Shown here: one piece after another, positions 1 to 12,480 of the stretch
How positions within the stretch are numbered: the stretch's first letter is position 1
Layout of the letters: every line of letters starts with the position of its first letter
NCBI GenBank assembly: GCA_959347315.1
Contig: OY365808.1
Coordinates: 3,897,705-3,961,704, forward strand
Direction of reading: 5' to 3'
DNA: 64,000 bases
From: Bimastos eiseni
Taxonomy: Eukaryota; Annelida; Clitellata; Crassiclitellata; Lumbricidae
The notes under the pieces: model-generated
Seen by the model: the letters and a program-made list of their open reading frames with translations, nothing else
What the model was told of the DNA's origin: nothing
The model's database searches: none
Made by a program: the position numbers and the translations under genes

Positions 1-2
1 TG

Positions 3-140
3 GCGTCATTCCTGAAGCATTTAAAATCACACCCAGAAAGTCGGATAAACGATATAGCAATCGAAACCATGAAAAAGGATTTAAAAACCATAGAGTCACG
101 AACGCAGAAGGTTATAACCGCCGATTTAAACCGGGAATAA
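3..140 (+). CDS. Possible 3' end of a coding exon, cut by the window edge
   Basis: The frame starting at base 3 is open from the window edge to a TAA at 138-140 (45 codons). The translation is hydrophilic and rich in Lys, Glu, Asp and Ile, like a coiled-coil tail (…FLKHLKSHPESRIND…MKKDLKTIESR…). The frame starting at base 2 is also open for 77 codons, so openness alone proves nothing. I recognise no family and no polyadenylation signal is obvious just downstream. It could be the end of an upstream gene or a transposon ORF. Confidence 0.2.
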   Translation, partial: ASFLKHLKSHPESRINDIAIETMKKDLKTIESRTQKVITADLNRE

Positions 141-929
141 TACGACCATCCAGAGGAACTTGCGATGTCGAATTATTCAGCCAGCGTGCAATAAATGATT
201 CACGAGAAACAGTTGGTAGAGAGATCAGCCATTAGGGTGACTCTGAGAATAATCCTGCGCACCATAATTCACACCCACACGAGGAGAATTCAGAGAACGT
301 CAACACCAGATGGTTGGCTGGAGATCACGACGCTCACCCCCGCCTGCCCTCCCCCCACCTGCTCTACGCATCGGAATCGGAGCGACCTCCTAGCGCACAG
401 ACGTATACCGCGAAGGCTCTGCAAGCAGTAGGATGCAGGTCAGGTCAGGTCGGGTTAGGTCAGGTGGCTCGCAGGTGCAATATGTTGTGGGCATGTGGGC
501 TGCTGGCGATTTCATCTGCGAGTTGTAAATAACACTCAAAGACAAACAGATTCATACATGTTGTATTTGCAGGTGGCTATTTATATAAACAATTTTTAAT
601 TTCTAGAAACTGTTTGGACCTGATGTGAATACAAGAATATCAAAGATATCACCTTCATACGACACACAGACACACACGCACACACACAAAAATATACATA
701 TATAGATATGCATGTTTATGCATTCACAAACAACTATATGTCTAAAAATAACAAAATATAATTATGAATTGATATTAATTTATCAATGAACCAACGTCGT
801 CCTAGAATACCTCAGCATGTGTCGGTCATTGCACTTACGTGCTCTCTTAGTCATTGCTTTTACTATGCCTAATTGCCTATGCAAACACGTGATACATAGA
901 AGCCACAATTTCATGCACGCACAGCTATG
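141..929. other. No gene seen
   Basis: Unassigned sequence. It contains a short AGGTC-rich direct repeat at about 437-464 and a small CA/ACAT microsatellite at 660-710. Open frames here are short and unlike any family I know. Confidence 0.5.
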
Positions 930-1110
930 CATATTGCATAAGTATACATACATACGCACATACATAATATGCAAAGAAAATGTATATGTATTATGTTATT
1001 GCATGGTAACGTAAACAGATACATGCATACATATTTATGTACATACATACACACATTCATACATATACATTATATACAATATCATACAATGTATGTGTGA
1101 CATACATATG
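930..1110. repeat. Interrupted ACAT/ATAC microsatellite
   Basis: Runs of CATA units with substitutions, for example around 945-965 and 1020-1075. Simple-sequence DNA with no coding signal. Confidence 0.7.
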
Positions 1111-2175
1111 TGTATAATGCATATACGTGTGTAGCGTATTTTAAGGTCCTGATGTGCGGATGAGTGCATAGATGGCGGCAGACAGAAGCAATGGATGGAT
1201 TTAAAAAACAGGATCTCATGTGAGATCATGCGATCATTCAAATCACACAACATACATAATAATCGAAAGATCGTTTTTCGCACATCCCTATGATGTTTGT
1301 GTTTATTCGAAGCTCTGCCTAAGGCTCTCAATCGATGCCTGGCTTCAACGTGCTCTTCTAAACATTTTGTACGGAGGACGTTATCAAATTACAATACTGT
1401 ATTGTATTGCGCCATATGCTGCGAGATGTTGCATTTTGTTGCATTGTATCGTAACGTGATGTATATTGACCAGTGCATAGCAGCCTATTTCCCCGTGAAG
1501 AACTGGAGATATGACTATGGCTTCCGGGTAAAACATTGAACGCATCATTAATCGACTCTGCATCGACCTAAATAAACAGAGGAACTGGAATCTGAGTTCA
1601 ACTCTTGAGAAATCGTTGCTGCTTTGCTGGGTTCATGCTAAGTTAATGGATGACCTTAGAGGCAATCGATGTTTCAGAGGCTGGTATTGTGAAACTGTGT
1701 GTGTTACGATGTTGTTCCCTGGTGTTACTGACTTTTGACATTGACAAATCAAGTGTTTGATGCGGTGCCTGATTCTGCCTTTAATGATCAAAACAAAAGC
1801 CTGTATGTTGATGCAATTTCCAGCAATACAGCACTAAAGATTGAGGCATGTGTGTGGCATTTGTAGATTTATATTGCGGCACTTCGATAGAGACTCTTCG
1901 GAGACTCCCCCGACCTAACACAGTGACACCACAATAGAACATAATGGTATATACACAAATGCATGCAAATACATACACGTATACGCACATACACATATAC
2001 ACAGAAGATGCTATGAGAGAATTAGGAGTTCGTGAGACTTAACCGACTGCAGAAAAGTTTCCATGACAGACAGTGGAAATACGGTTTGTTGGAACAACCA
2101 AGTCTTCTCACGTGGCAGAGAAGAGAAATCTGCGACTAAGAAGAGAAAATAATGAGACATACAGCTTCTGAAAAA
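1111..2175. other. No gene seen; short dispersed-repeat piece
   Basis: Mostly unassigned. The segment at about 1866-1890 (TTATATTGCGGCACTTC) resembles 43503-43521 (TTATATTGTGGCACTTC), suggesting a small interspersed repeat. Confidence 0.4.
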
Positions 2176-2179
2176 GATG

Positions 2180-2252
2180 ACATATATACATACATACATA
2201 CATATGCATTCATAGATACATACATACATACATACATACATACATACATACT
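2180..2252. repeat. (ATAC)n microsatellite
   Basis: Two runs of ATAC units, 2180-2205 and 2215-2252, directly 5' of the LINE remnant. Confidence 0.8.
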
Positions 2253-2269
2253 GGAAGATGCAGGGAAGA

Positions 2270-4205
2270 TACTCTTCAATATCTGCATCACCCTTCTTAT
2301 TCTTGTCTGCTAATACTTCTCTAGAAGCTATTAGCATAGCAGAAGAAAGGAAAGCTGCAAAAAGCACAGGAAACAAAGATAAAGTACGAGAAATGAACAG
2401 TGCCTTCCAAAAGCAAGCAAGGAAAGATAAAGAAAAACATTTAAATGAAATGTGCAGGGAAATGAAGGATGAAGGAAAGAAAGGGAGAACGCAAGAAATG
2501 TTCTCTAAAGTAAGGGCAATAACGAGAAAATTTACACCTAGAATGGGCTCATTGAAGTCAGGAGATGGAAACGTAATTGATGATGAAGAGGGGATGAAGA
2601 AAAGATGGAAGGACTACACGGAGGAGCTGTACAGCGAAGACAAGAGAGTAAAAATAGAGCAAAACGATGTAACAGAACACGAAAAGGAACTGGTGGTTAT
2701 GGAAGCAGAGGTGGAATGGGCAATCAAACAACTGAGCACCAGGTCAGGATGGAATACCCATAGAACTGATAAAAGCGGAAGATGACGCAATGATAAAGAC
2801 AATAACAAAAATATGCAATAATATATGGAAACCCGGAGAGTGGCCAGAGGAATGGAAGAAGTCAACATTTATCCCTTTATTTAAGAAAGGAGATGCAAGA
2901 GAGTGTGAAAATTACAGGACAATAGCATTGATATCACACACAAGTGAAATACTACTCAAAATAATTCATAAAAGAATGGAGAATATAATTGAGAGAGAGC
3001 TTCTGGACAATCAGGCAGGATTTAGGAAATCCCGGGAAACGGTAGATCATATTGCTAACATGAGGTGGATAATGGAAAGGCAAAGGGAATATGGACAAAA
3101 AAATAGACATATGTTTCATCGATTATAGCAAAGCATTTGACTGCATTAACCATGAACTGATGTGGAAAACTCTAATAGAAATGGGAATATCAAAACATTT
3201 GATACAACTACTAAAGGGATTGTACAAAGACCAGGAGATAAGAACAGAATTTGGAGACACAGACAAATTTAAAATCAAGAAAGGGGTGGGGCAAGGGTGC
3301 ATCCTGTCCCCATTTCTTTTCAACCTGTATGCAGACAGGATAATGAGGAGGGCAGAAATGGAAGAGGCAACTGAAGGAGGCAACTGTCCTTCCTGCTAAA
3401 GATAGCAGGAAGGACATTGAATGATCTAAGATATGCGGATGACACAACACTACTGGTAGGGAAGATAGCAGATCTGGAAAAACTGATAAGAAGAGTGAAG
3501 AGAGAAAGTGAGAAGGCAGGCCTATACTTCAACTTAAAGAAGACAAAGATAATGACAACAGCTGATTGGGACAGTTTCGAGATGGACGGAGAGGAAATAG
3601 AGGTGGTAACAAGCTTCACGTTCCTGGGATCATTAATAGAAAAAGAGGGAAAATGTGACTCGGAAATAAAGAGAAGGGTGGCGATAGGGAAACTGCAATG
3701 AACGGACTGGAAAAGATATGAAAAGACTAAACATGCGAGCATAGACGAAAAAAGAGAAGTGAGAGCAATGATCTTCCCTACAGTACTATATGGCTGTGAG
3801 ACATGGACAATGACAAAGAACATGGAGAAGAACATCAACGCATGCGAAATGTGGATACGGAGGAAGATGCAGAGAATATCATGGACGGAGAAGAAGACAA
3901 ACGAAGAAGTGCGCAGGAAGATGGGAGTTGAGAATGATGAGACGTTACAACAGCGTTGAGAAGGAAGCTGGAGTTTTTCGGACATGTTATGCGATCAAAT
4001 GGAATGGAAAAGGAAATGGTGCTGGCATGTGGAGGAGGAAGAAGGAAGAAAAGAGGGGCCCAAGAACAAAATGGATGGACGTGATACATGAAAAAACTGA
4101 AATGAGATTGGAGGAATTAAGGGTTGCAACTTCGGAAAAAAAATGGAGAGGATTGGTCATGGCGGTCGCTAGATTTCAAAGAAATGAAGCACAAGGTAAA
4201 TTATT
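2270..4205 (+). pseudogene. Decayed non-LTR retrotransposon (LINE), reverse transcriptase region
   Basis: A 5'-truncated, frame-shifted retrotransposon pol gene. Consecutive pieces lie in different frames: 2279-2785, 2790-3128, 3091-3399, 3417-3701, 3759-3959 and 3928-4190. The order is that of a LINE. First comes the lysine-rich linker after the missing endonuclease (ends near 2785). Next are fingers motifs (FIPLFKKGD, 2869-2895), RT motif A FIDYSKAFD (3115-3141, catalytic Asp), motif B GQGCILSP (about 3289-3312) and motif C YADD (3432-3443). The C-terminal domain follows, with YGCETW (3789-3806), RISW (about 3874-3885) and GPRTKWMDVI near 4058-4087. This C-terminal signature is typical of invertebrate 'endonuclease-reverse transcriptase' LINEs. 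I cannot assign the clade securely. It is not functional: it has several frameshifts and no endonuclease domain. Confidence 0.93.
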
Positions 4206-4439
4206 CAAGGTGAATACTTCTCTATATGACTCTGCTGCCTTTCTCAGTCTGCTCATCTCTCTCCGTTTCACTCTCTTCCTCTTCCTACTCGAGCACCTCC
4301 TACAGGATGAACTGTATTTAACTAAATGTCATTGGTGTCTAAGGTCAGCGGGAGACAAAAAGGTCTCTGAGCGTTTTCGTAACGACTGGCGAGAAAGCCC
4401 ACCAAGGCGTATGCACGACCAATACAAGGACGTGGACTA

Positions 4440-4688
4440 ACTGACTGGAGAGTATTGTTAGTATCTGGTTACAACGAGCCTGTCTGTCTCTCTGTCTGTT
4501 CGTCGGTCTGTCTATTGTTCCTCTCCGGCTGCCACTGTTTTGCGCATTTCGCTGTTTGTTATCCGTAGGCCTATTCTATAGCAACAATCTGTCTCTATCT
4601 GTGACAAATGACTATCTGACACAATATCGGATTAACTCTGCTCCAACGAGGCTGTCTACTGTCTACCGCTGGACTTCAGTGTGTAGTT
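4440..4688. other. CT-rich unique sequence between LINE and microsatellite
   Basis: Contains a CTGT/CTCT-rich stretch at 4478-4520. No gene seen. Confidence 0.4.
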
Positions 4689-4689
4689 G

Positions 4690-4721
<32 letters not shown>

Positions 4722-5023
4722 TGTATGTATGTATGTATGTATGTATGCATGCATGTATGTATGCATGTAAGTATGTATGTAAGTATGTATGTAGGTAGGT
4801 ATGTAAGTATGTATGTAGGTTTGTATGTATGTATGTATGTATTTATGTATGTATGTATGTATGTATGCATGCATGTATGCATGTATGTAAGTATGTATGT
4901 AAGTATGTATGTAGGTCTGTATGTATGTATGTATGTATGTATGTTTGTATGTATGTATGTATGTAGGTCTGTATGTATGTATGTATGTATGTATGTATGT
5001 GTGTATGTATGTATGTATGTATG

Positions 5024-5053
<30 letters not shown>
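4689..5053. repeat. (ATGT)n microsatellite, about 365 bp
   Basis: Nearly uninterrupted ATGT units with scattered ATGC, AAGT and AGGT variants. All three frames read as Met/Tyr/Val/Cys repeats, so the open frames here are artefacts of the repeat. Confidence 0.95.
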
Positions 5054-5054
<1 letters not shown>

Positions 5055-5602
5055 TGTATTCTTGTGTGATTCTATGTAACTATGCAACTTGTAGGTACTG
5101 TATATAAGCATGCAAGGATATAATTTATGTATGTGTGTATATATCAATGTATTTTTGTATACTTGTATGAATTCACGTACGTCTGTATACATGTAATGCA
5201 TGTATATAAATATATGCGTTTTCATGTCTGTATGGCTGTGTATGAACATGTAGGTATCCATATACATGTATATATGCATATCTGTATATAAAAATGGCTG
5301 CTGATGAAATGGCCACTGAGCCACCATCACGAAGTCTCTACAGTTGTACCTAGAGTGAGAGACGGAGGCCCTTGTGTTCGTCGCTATAATCATGTGAGTG
5401 CGCAAGGATAGGGAGAGAGAGAGATGGACTGACGACGGCGGTCATTGACGCAGGGAGGAGAGGGTGTCTCGATTAAAATACCGGAAGGAAGACAACCGGA
5501 CACCACCTACACCCTCTATCTACGACTGAGACGGAAAATGACGACAGAAAATGGCGTTGTTGTTTGGAAGTACTTTGGCAGAGAAACAAAGGAGAAAAGG
5601 AA

Positions 5603-5652
5603 GAGCTATGCATGTCATATGCATGTCATATGCATGTCATATGCATGCATGT
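5603..5652. repeat. Short tandem repeat of a palindromic core
   Basis: The unit ATGCATGTCAT (11 bp with a 13-bp period including overlap) is repeated three to four times. CATATG and ATGCAT cores are self-complementary. Confidence 0.6.
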
Positions 5653-5779
5653 TTGCATTTGTGTCTGTTTGTATGTGGGGGTAGTCGAGGTACATAGGAT
5701 AGACTCTTTGCTTGTATCAGGGTCGGCCAATAAGCGGCAGAGCATGACGAAACGTTAAAGATGTTCAAAAGGATTAGAA

Positions 5780-6212
5780 ATGCACATACATGCATACATA
5801 CATGTCATACGTACATACATATATACATACATACAGACATACACACATACATACATACACACATACATACATACATACATAACGCTTACATACATGTATA
5901 CATACATACATACATACATGTCATACGTACATATATATACATGCATACATGCATGCATGCATGCATGCATGCATGCATACATACATACATACATTCATAC
6001 ATACATACATACAGACATACATACATACATACGTACATACATAAATACATACATATATACATACATACATACATTCATACGTACGTACGTACGTAGATGC
6101 ATACATACATACATACATACATACCTACGTACATACATGCATACATGCATACGTACATACATACATGCATACATTCTTATATACTTAGATACATACAAGC
6201 ATACATACATTA
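5780..6212. repeat. (ACAT)n microsatellite, about 430 bp, complementary to the 4.7-kb array
   Basis: ACAT units with CATGC and ACGT interruptions. It is the reverse complement of the (ATGT)n array 730 bp upstream. Confidence 0.95.
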
Positions 6213-6215
6213 TAC

Positions 6216-7305
6216 AAAAAGATGAATTTCAAAGATGACTATTGACTCACATGATTATTCTCGAAAAGACATATCTGTCTTTTTTGTATTATCTATAAGC
6301 CTCCATTATTTCAGATCAAATAGTTTGAGCCTTTATAAAATGTTTTATGTTTGCGCCCAATAATATAAATATTATATTTACAATTCTATCCGTTGAACGT
6401 ATATTTCAGGTTCATATTCATTGCTCCAGTTTTATACGTTTTGATAATAATTATATTTTGCCGATTTCTTTGTGTATAAAATTTACTTTTTTTAATAAAG
6501 TCCACTACTATCATAACTACAACCAAAACCACTGCCAAATTTAAACTGCGACGGATGCTACCATGGTTAAACGTACAACTTCATGTAGGCTACTAACGAA
6601 AACAACCGATAACAATTTCATTGTTTAGCGGAAGGCTCTTTCTTAGATAGCCAAATACACGCCTTTCATTTCCTCACCTGCATCATCAATTGTGTGACTC
6701 TCTGTGGTGCGTTGCCGTACTGACAACTCTGCCAATCTTGTGTCACCAATGTTTGTGTAGACCTGCGTTCAATGGGTTTCCTCTTTCATCGCCGGACCCA
6801 TGTGTACCTTGCTGCCAGTCCCGTCTCTTGAGGCTCCTCCAGGGACCGGAAATCAAGGAAGAGCGCCTGCCTTCCGTGCCTCTGTCTGTCTGCTTTCGCA
6901 TCGTCAGAAGTGTTCAAACATCCGGAGTCCTCTATAGTTTCAATTATCTCGGAGAAAGGCGTCTGTCTCGTGCCCTTGAAAATGCTTCCTTGAAAGCATA
7001 ATACATATTCGTCAGCTAGGGAGTTTCATTAGCTTACGATGACCTTCCTGACGATAATAGTTAAACAATGATATATGATTCAATTTGTATTATTTCACAC
7101 AGTATAACCATATATAAAGTAGGCTTGCTGAGGAGCCTCATAGAAAATTACATGTAGATGTTGTTGTTGTTATTATGGCCATAGTGCTCTTATAAAATTC
7201 CACCGCTATCCAATGACTAAACATCAGTAGATGACTCGGAGCAATTGGAACAACATGCACAAAGTCACTCAAAAGTGGCAGCTGATATAAATATAATTTT
7301 TATTA
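6216..7305. other. No gene supported
   Basis: AT-rich DNA. An open frame at 6690-7001 encodes 103 residues with many Cys and Leu, but it has no recognisable domain or splice context and I do not call it. Confidence 0.4.
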
Positions 7306-7307
7306 GT

Positions 7308-7387
7308 CTCTGCCCGAGACTCGAACTAGTAACCCACGAGTTACAAGACGAACGCTCTGTAACCAATCAGCTATTGTAAACCCCAGA
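7308..7387 (-). repeat. tRNA-Thr-like sequence (SINE head or tRNA pseudogene)
   Basis: Read on the minus strand there is an A-box-like TAGCTGATTGG, an anticodon-arm-like CTTGTAA (TGT anticodon) and a B box AGTTCGAGTCT. The order and spacing are those of a tRNA. The acceptor stem does not pair well and AT-rich sequence follows, so a tRNA-derived SINE or pseudogene is likelier than a working tRNA. Confidence 0.6.
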
Positions 7388-7764
7388 ATTGAAGCCATTT
7401 AATTAGCTTCATTGAGTTTTTTGAATCGTGCAACCAATTTCAAAAGATGTAGTCCTAAAAGCACTGTCGACTCCCATCTTTTCAGTGCTTCTATACCGCA
7501 ACAAACCAACGATATAATTATATATGGTCAATGCCATGTTTCATGAACTGCATTGGCCGCTGACATCCTTTAACTTAGGGTGGTGCTTCTCTTCCTATTA
7601 TCGTATGCAGGGCATGTAATTTCCTAGTTCTCTTTGCACACCTTCGAAAGGTTTACTTCCAACTCTATAAGAATAATCCTTGGACAGCCAGTTCATGCAG
7701 ACAAACTACATAAAATTTCATAGAAAGATAAGTACAACGCTCGCGTTTTTCTTGATTAACCAAG

Positions 7765-7910
7765 GACGGCGATCTGGGGGGGGGGGTTGGGTTCGAGGGG
7801 GCCAAATCCACCTCACATTTTGCAGAGAGGAGACACGTTATACGTGTGTCCCCCCTAATTTCTTACCGCTCTCGCTGGGTGTTCCCCACCTCCCCAACGA
7901 GATCGCCGTC
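7765..7910. mobile_element. Small inverted-repeat element with G- and C-runs
   Basis: Perfect 11-bp inverted ends (GACGGCGATCT at 7765-7775 and its complement at 7900-7910) enclose a run of at least ten G, a CCCCCC run and GGGGG/CCCC blocks that can pair. This looks like a small foldback element. No target-site duplication was recognised. Confidence 0.45.
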
Positions 7911-8397
7911 TCTGTTCGTAGCAAACACTTTCACCGGTGTGTCCTCATTCTGTCTATTTCCGCCGACAGTGTGAGCCGTTAAGTAACAATTTCGCCTTCA
8001 GAGTAACTGTCAAAACCATTTGGTGTCCTTTTGCTGCATATACAAATCTAGCGTGCTCTGATCCGGGTTCTACTTTCAAGGCTTTAATTGGGGTTTGGTG
8101 TAGTTTTCAACACGTTTCCGTATAATAATCGGGATTATAGGCCCAGCCTGCAGATTGGCAAATGAGTCCCTATGTGTTTTTGAACTTTGAAGACTATTCG
8201 AAAAATAACAAATCACTCGTGAAAATAATTGAAGCTCTCGGGTAACATTCTTTCTCTTCTTTGTCCTCTACCTTTGGTTAGGTTCAAACTTTCAATGACA
8301 CCTTTCGTCTCGCTGTCCAGCCCTCTCCTTCAGCTTGCTAATAATCCTCTTCATCATCCATCCAGTAATATAATCCCTGAGCATGCTGTTGCTCTTG

Positions 8398-8912
8398 CCT
8401 TTCTGTACCGAGTTTCAGTTTGTCATTTATGTACCGAGTAGTAGTTTCTGTACCGAGTTTCAGTTTGTCATTTATGTACCGAGTAGTAGTTTCTGTACCG
8501 AGTTTCAGTTTGTCATTTATGTACCGAGTAGTAGTTTCTGTACCGAGTTTCAGTTTGTCATTTATGTACCGAGTAGTAGTTTCTGTACCGAGTTTCAGTT
8601 TGTCATTTATGTACCGAGTAGTAGTTTCTGTACCGAGTTTCAGTTTGTCATTTATGTACCGAGTAGTAGTTTCTGTACCGAGTTTCAGTTTGTCATTTAT
8701 GTACCGAGTAGTAGTTTCTGTACCGAGTTTCAGTTTGTCATTTATGTACCGAGTAGTAGTTTCTGTACCGAGTTTCAGTTTGTCATTTATGTACCGAGTA
8801 GTAGTTTCTGTACCGAGTTTCAGTTTGTCATTTATGTACCGAGTAGTAGTTTCTGTCCTGGTTTCAGTTTGTCATTTATGTACCGAGTAGTAGTTTCTGT
8901 CCTGGTTTCAGT
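8398..8912. repeat. 45-bp minisatellite, about 11 copies
   Basis: The unit starts TCTGTACCGAGTTTCAGTTT and ends GTACCGAGTAGTAGTT. Each unit contains GTACCGAGT twice. Copies are almost identical, except that the last two have TCTGTCCTGGTTTCAG. Because 45 is a multiple of three, two overlapping frames stay open through the array (192 and 156 codons). No start context, splice signal or flanking coding sequence supports translation. Confidence 0.95.
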
Positions 8913-9045
8913 TTGTAACACTCGTTTGTTCAATACATTAATGCAACATTCTGCCCTCTAGAATTATAGCGCTTAGCAGATAATCATTCTCTCCTAATAA
9001 TAATTTTATGACCCAACCATATTTTCATGCCTATCCTATTCTATC

Positions 9046-9108
9046 CTATTTACGGATTTATAAAGCGCCTCTCACAGTACAACCTAATTAGAGACGCTAT
9101 ATGATTGA
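9046..9108 (+). repeat. ~60-bp dispersed repeat (copy 1)
   Basis: The segment ACGGATTTATAAAGCGCCTC … TACAACCTAATTAGAG recurs almost unchanged at 44238-44296. It resembles the TTTATAAAGCGCC tails common to LINE/SINE 3' ends in invertebrates. Confidence 0.7.
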
Positions 9109-10615
9109 TCATATGCGTCATATGATTGTGTCTATGACGTATTTGATATTATCTCTCAATTGGTCTTGCGTTGTTCTTCCATTACTCTAAACAAATGGAT
9201 TAAAATTCAAATCGTTGAAACACGTCACGAAGCAGACGATGACGTCAATTCATAATGCAGGAAAATTGAACGCTTGAAATTTAATATAAGTGACAATGAA
9301 TCATTCTACGTCAACGATACAAAATTATTCGGCATAATAATGATATGTTTAAATAATAAAGAAAATAACAATCTGACAAAAGGCACAAATACACGACTGA
9401 CAGTGGACACTAAGAGTAGCTTGAACGGAATAACAACAGACTAGTAAATAGTTTTATGTAAAATCTGAAGATAAATTGAGAGTTGTCATCTTTGTGTGGG
9501 AGAGCAGGGTAGTGTGCTCTATGGTCTATATTGATGAACGGAGTTGGGGCGGAGTGGAGGTAGGAATCAATCAATCAATCAATCAATTCATTCGGTTTGC
9601 TGTTTATGGTCACAATAAACAGTTTGCTCAAGGCAAAGAACATGCTTGGTGTTGTGTAAAATGGAGGAAAGGAGTCTGGCATCTCCTATATTTGCAAGTT
9701 CAGAGACAATTTTATTGAAATAAATGTTCATACGGATTTATGCATAAATATATGTATGTATGGCGACTCATACATGCTAGCGTTTTTGTAAGGAGAAATA
9801 CAGGAAGCGTCGGACTCCATCGACTATTTAAAATTTCCCTTTGTGTCATAACAATGAACACGTTTTTACTCCAAATCAAACCGAATCAACAACGAAGTGA
9901 CTAATAGGGAAAGAAAAAGGAAAACACAGTGTGACGTGGTATGTATTGTGACGTCTTTGAAGAGACAATGACGTCAAGTAATGATGCAATGTAATCACAG
10001 TTTTTATTTTATTCTGCATATTTTTGTCATTATTAGTCAGCGATGTTAGACAATGTGGCTTCAAATGTCTTACCCACAAAGTCAGTAACTGCGTCTCTAT
10101 TAATATACAGACCATGATCAAGTCTTTTCAGTGGCAATTGGATAGTGGCGCTAAATAAATGCACATCATGCATAGTCATGATAATGACAGTGGTAGTAGT
10201 TGCAGTGATAGTATCATAGGTGGAGTAGTTGTTGTAGTAGTAGCAATATTAATAATGGCAATGATGATGCTTTTACACTGTTTGTTTTGCATGTCTGTAA
10301 AGCCTGCACCGAAGTGCGGTTACCATTGGTTAATATATAATATTACTGCTTACATGTATACATACATACTTACTTAATATTAACAGCAGGCTAGAACAAC
10401 AAATGCGCATGCGTATCGCAAAGCAGGACATCATCTGAAACATCTGCATCAAAACGAAGAAATGACCAACACACCTACAGACACTCATTTCATATAAACA
10501 GTCACAACTCCCGTTCAGGCACCACGGGTTACCTAGCTACATGTATCCTATAATACATGTAGCCTACCTAAAATACGGAGTCCACAGATTCAATGACGTC
10601 TTGGAGAAACGACAA
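9109..10615. other. No gene seen
   Basis: AT-rich DNA with a short (CAAT)n run at about 9566-9588. CRE-like TGACGTCA sites occur near 9240 and 9970, but without nearby coding evidence. Confidence 0.4.
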
Positions 10616-10738
10616 TTTTATATATATATTATATATATATTATATATGATTTAAGCAACTCATTTGAAATGCGTTGTTGTAGCCCTACTTTGTTTTCTCG
10701 TATTATATTGCTCACCGAAACGCAAGGAATATAATAAA

Positions 10739-10775
<37 letters not shown>
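10616..10775. repeat. (AT)n microsatellites
   Basis: TATATATT blocks at 10619-10648 and a pure AT run at 10738-10773. Confidence 0.9.
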
Positions 10776-11525
10776 ACTATGTATGTCTATTTTCTACATT
10801 TTAAGGTAGGCCCTATGTAAAGAGGAGACGAGTTGTACATATTGCCTATTTCGGCGGAACCTTCTGTGAACGAATATATTTACTGTGGCTTAGTCAGCCA
10901 TGATTTCTAGCGAAGGTAATGGATATTCGTTGCTCTTTATTGATTCAATTCGGCAATAGTATTGGTCAGTTGTGGCTGCCAGGGAAACAAGAATTCTGGC
11001 ATTGATTCTTTTGTCCAATCTGTCAGCGCCAAGGACAATAATACAAGGTGACTCTATACTGCGACAGGAATTCATTGGTAGGAAATTGGTTGGACAACGC
11101 GGACGGGAATTTATTTTAAATTGACTCCATCCGTTTCACATTATGAGTCAGTAAATTAAAAAAATAGGCTAAATACAGAAGACATGTCATTGTTTTCACA
11201 AGCACAGGCATCTAGAAATTGAACTTTGAAGATATCAACATTAATTTATTGACTGTTGAGTAAAAAGACGAAGAGCAATCCCATTGGATGGCCCAGGGGC
11301 AGACATGGGTATGAAGTGTTAGCGACTTCATGTTCTTAGCCTCGGCATACGAGAGCGTGATCCCAATCATCTCCTTCGCTGTCTCATCTTGATACCGAAA
11401 AGTTCAGCACGTAACTACTGCACGAGAAATCTCTGAGTTAAAATACATTGATATCGGAATTCCACACTGGCGAACACCGACGGTTGGTCCTAATCGCATT
11501 TTCGCAGGTTTTTCTTATGTCTTTT
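10776..11525. other. No gene seen
   Basis: Unassigned DNA between microsatellites. Small minus-strand frames around 10890-11075 carry no recognisable motif. Confidence 0.4.
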
Positions 11526-11874
11526 CCAACTTGTCTCAGTATGTCTGTCTCTTTCTCTCTCTATCCCTGTCTGTCTTTTCCTCTTTTGTCTGTTTGTCTG
11601 TTTCTCTGTCTGCCCGCCTCTCTCTCTCTCTCTCTGTGCATTGTTTTGATTTAGCCGTTATTGTTAGTATCTAGCTCACGTTACCTTCGCACATCTACCG
11701 AAAACTCTGACGAAGTTTCCACTTGTGGCCAAAGCTTCGTCAGCCACACACACATCCATACTCACGCATACGGAACAAGCACTCCGAGGCAAACACACAC
11801 ATACACACACTCACACACACAAACACACACACATACACACACACATACACACACACATACACACACACACATAA
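11526..11874. repeat. CT-rich tract and (CA)n microsatellite
   Basis: CTGT/CTCT-rich DNA at 11535-11640, then (CA)n with ACATAC interruptions at 11745-11873. Confidence 0.85.
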
Positions 11875-12409
11875 CGCAGGACGGCTGCCTCGTTGACCAT
11901 AATGGTATGATCTGCGGCATGTCATTCGCTCATTGCAAAAACTCACTCTCTTATGCATGACTGTCTGTGGCTTTTGACACGATGCTCAGCAAACGATAAC
12001 CACAGTGGAGTGTGGAGGCGATGGAAAAGACTCCTTCCGGATGCGTCAAATGCCCAGACGCGTGAATCCATCTCCGGTCGGTCCATTTGCAAACACACGC
12101 TGTCAACTCGATCCTTGTGAAGGGAGGTGTAACATCGCCGCTGTTTTGTTTTGCATGTGGCTCGACCAACCATGTTCACTATGCTTCGTGCTCTCAAATC
12201 TTTTACCGGCTTTACGCACGACCTACCTATGTTTAATACATTCCATGCGCGCATTATACATACTGTATAGTATGTATTTTTTTATATTGCGCCTCTGACA
12301 GCTGTGGCCATTCAGAAACGCTCCCAATGCGAAAATCTCGCATAGTCTTGGCTATAGACATTCTGCACAGGTCATTAAGCCCCGTTAGGTTGACATTGTT
12401 TTGGTATTT

Positions 12410-12480
12410 TAAAGTTTAATCAGTTCAGAGTTTATCAGTTTAGAGTTTAATCAGTTTAGAGTTTAATCAGTTTAATGCAT
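12410..12480. repeat. Short tandem repeat, ~19-bp unit, four copies
   Basis: Units of the form GTTTAATCAGTTTAGA repeated with small changes. Confidence 0.75.

Noticed and set aside
437..464. AGGTCA direct repeats resembling nuclear receptor half-sites
   Set aside because: The unit is a simple GGTCA repeat with no gene nearby. Likely low-complexity DNA.
6690..7001. 103-codon open frame as a possible secreted protein
   Set aside because: No signal peptide pattern, domain or splice context. A frame of this length is expected by chance in a 64-kb window.
7308..7387. Functional tRNA-Thr gene
   Set aside because: The acceptor stem does not pair and the A box is off consensus. A tRNA-derived repeat is the safer call.
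9236..9980. CRE-like TGACGTCA sites
   Set aside because: Short palindromes expected by chance, with no promoter or gene evidence nearby.
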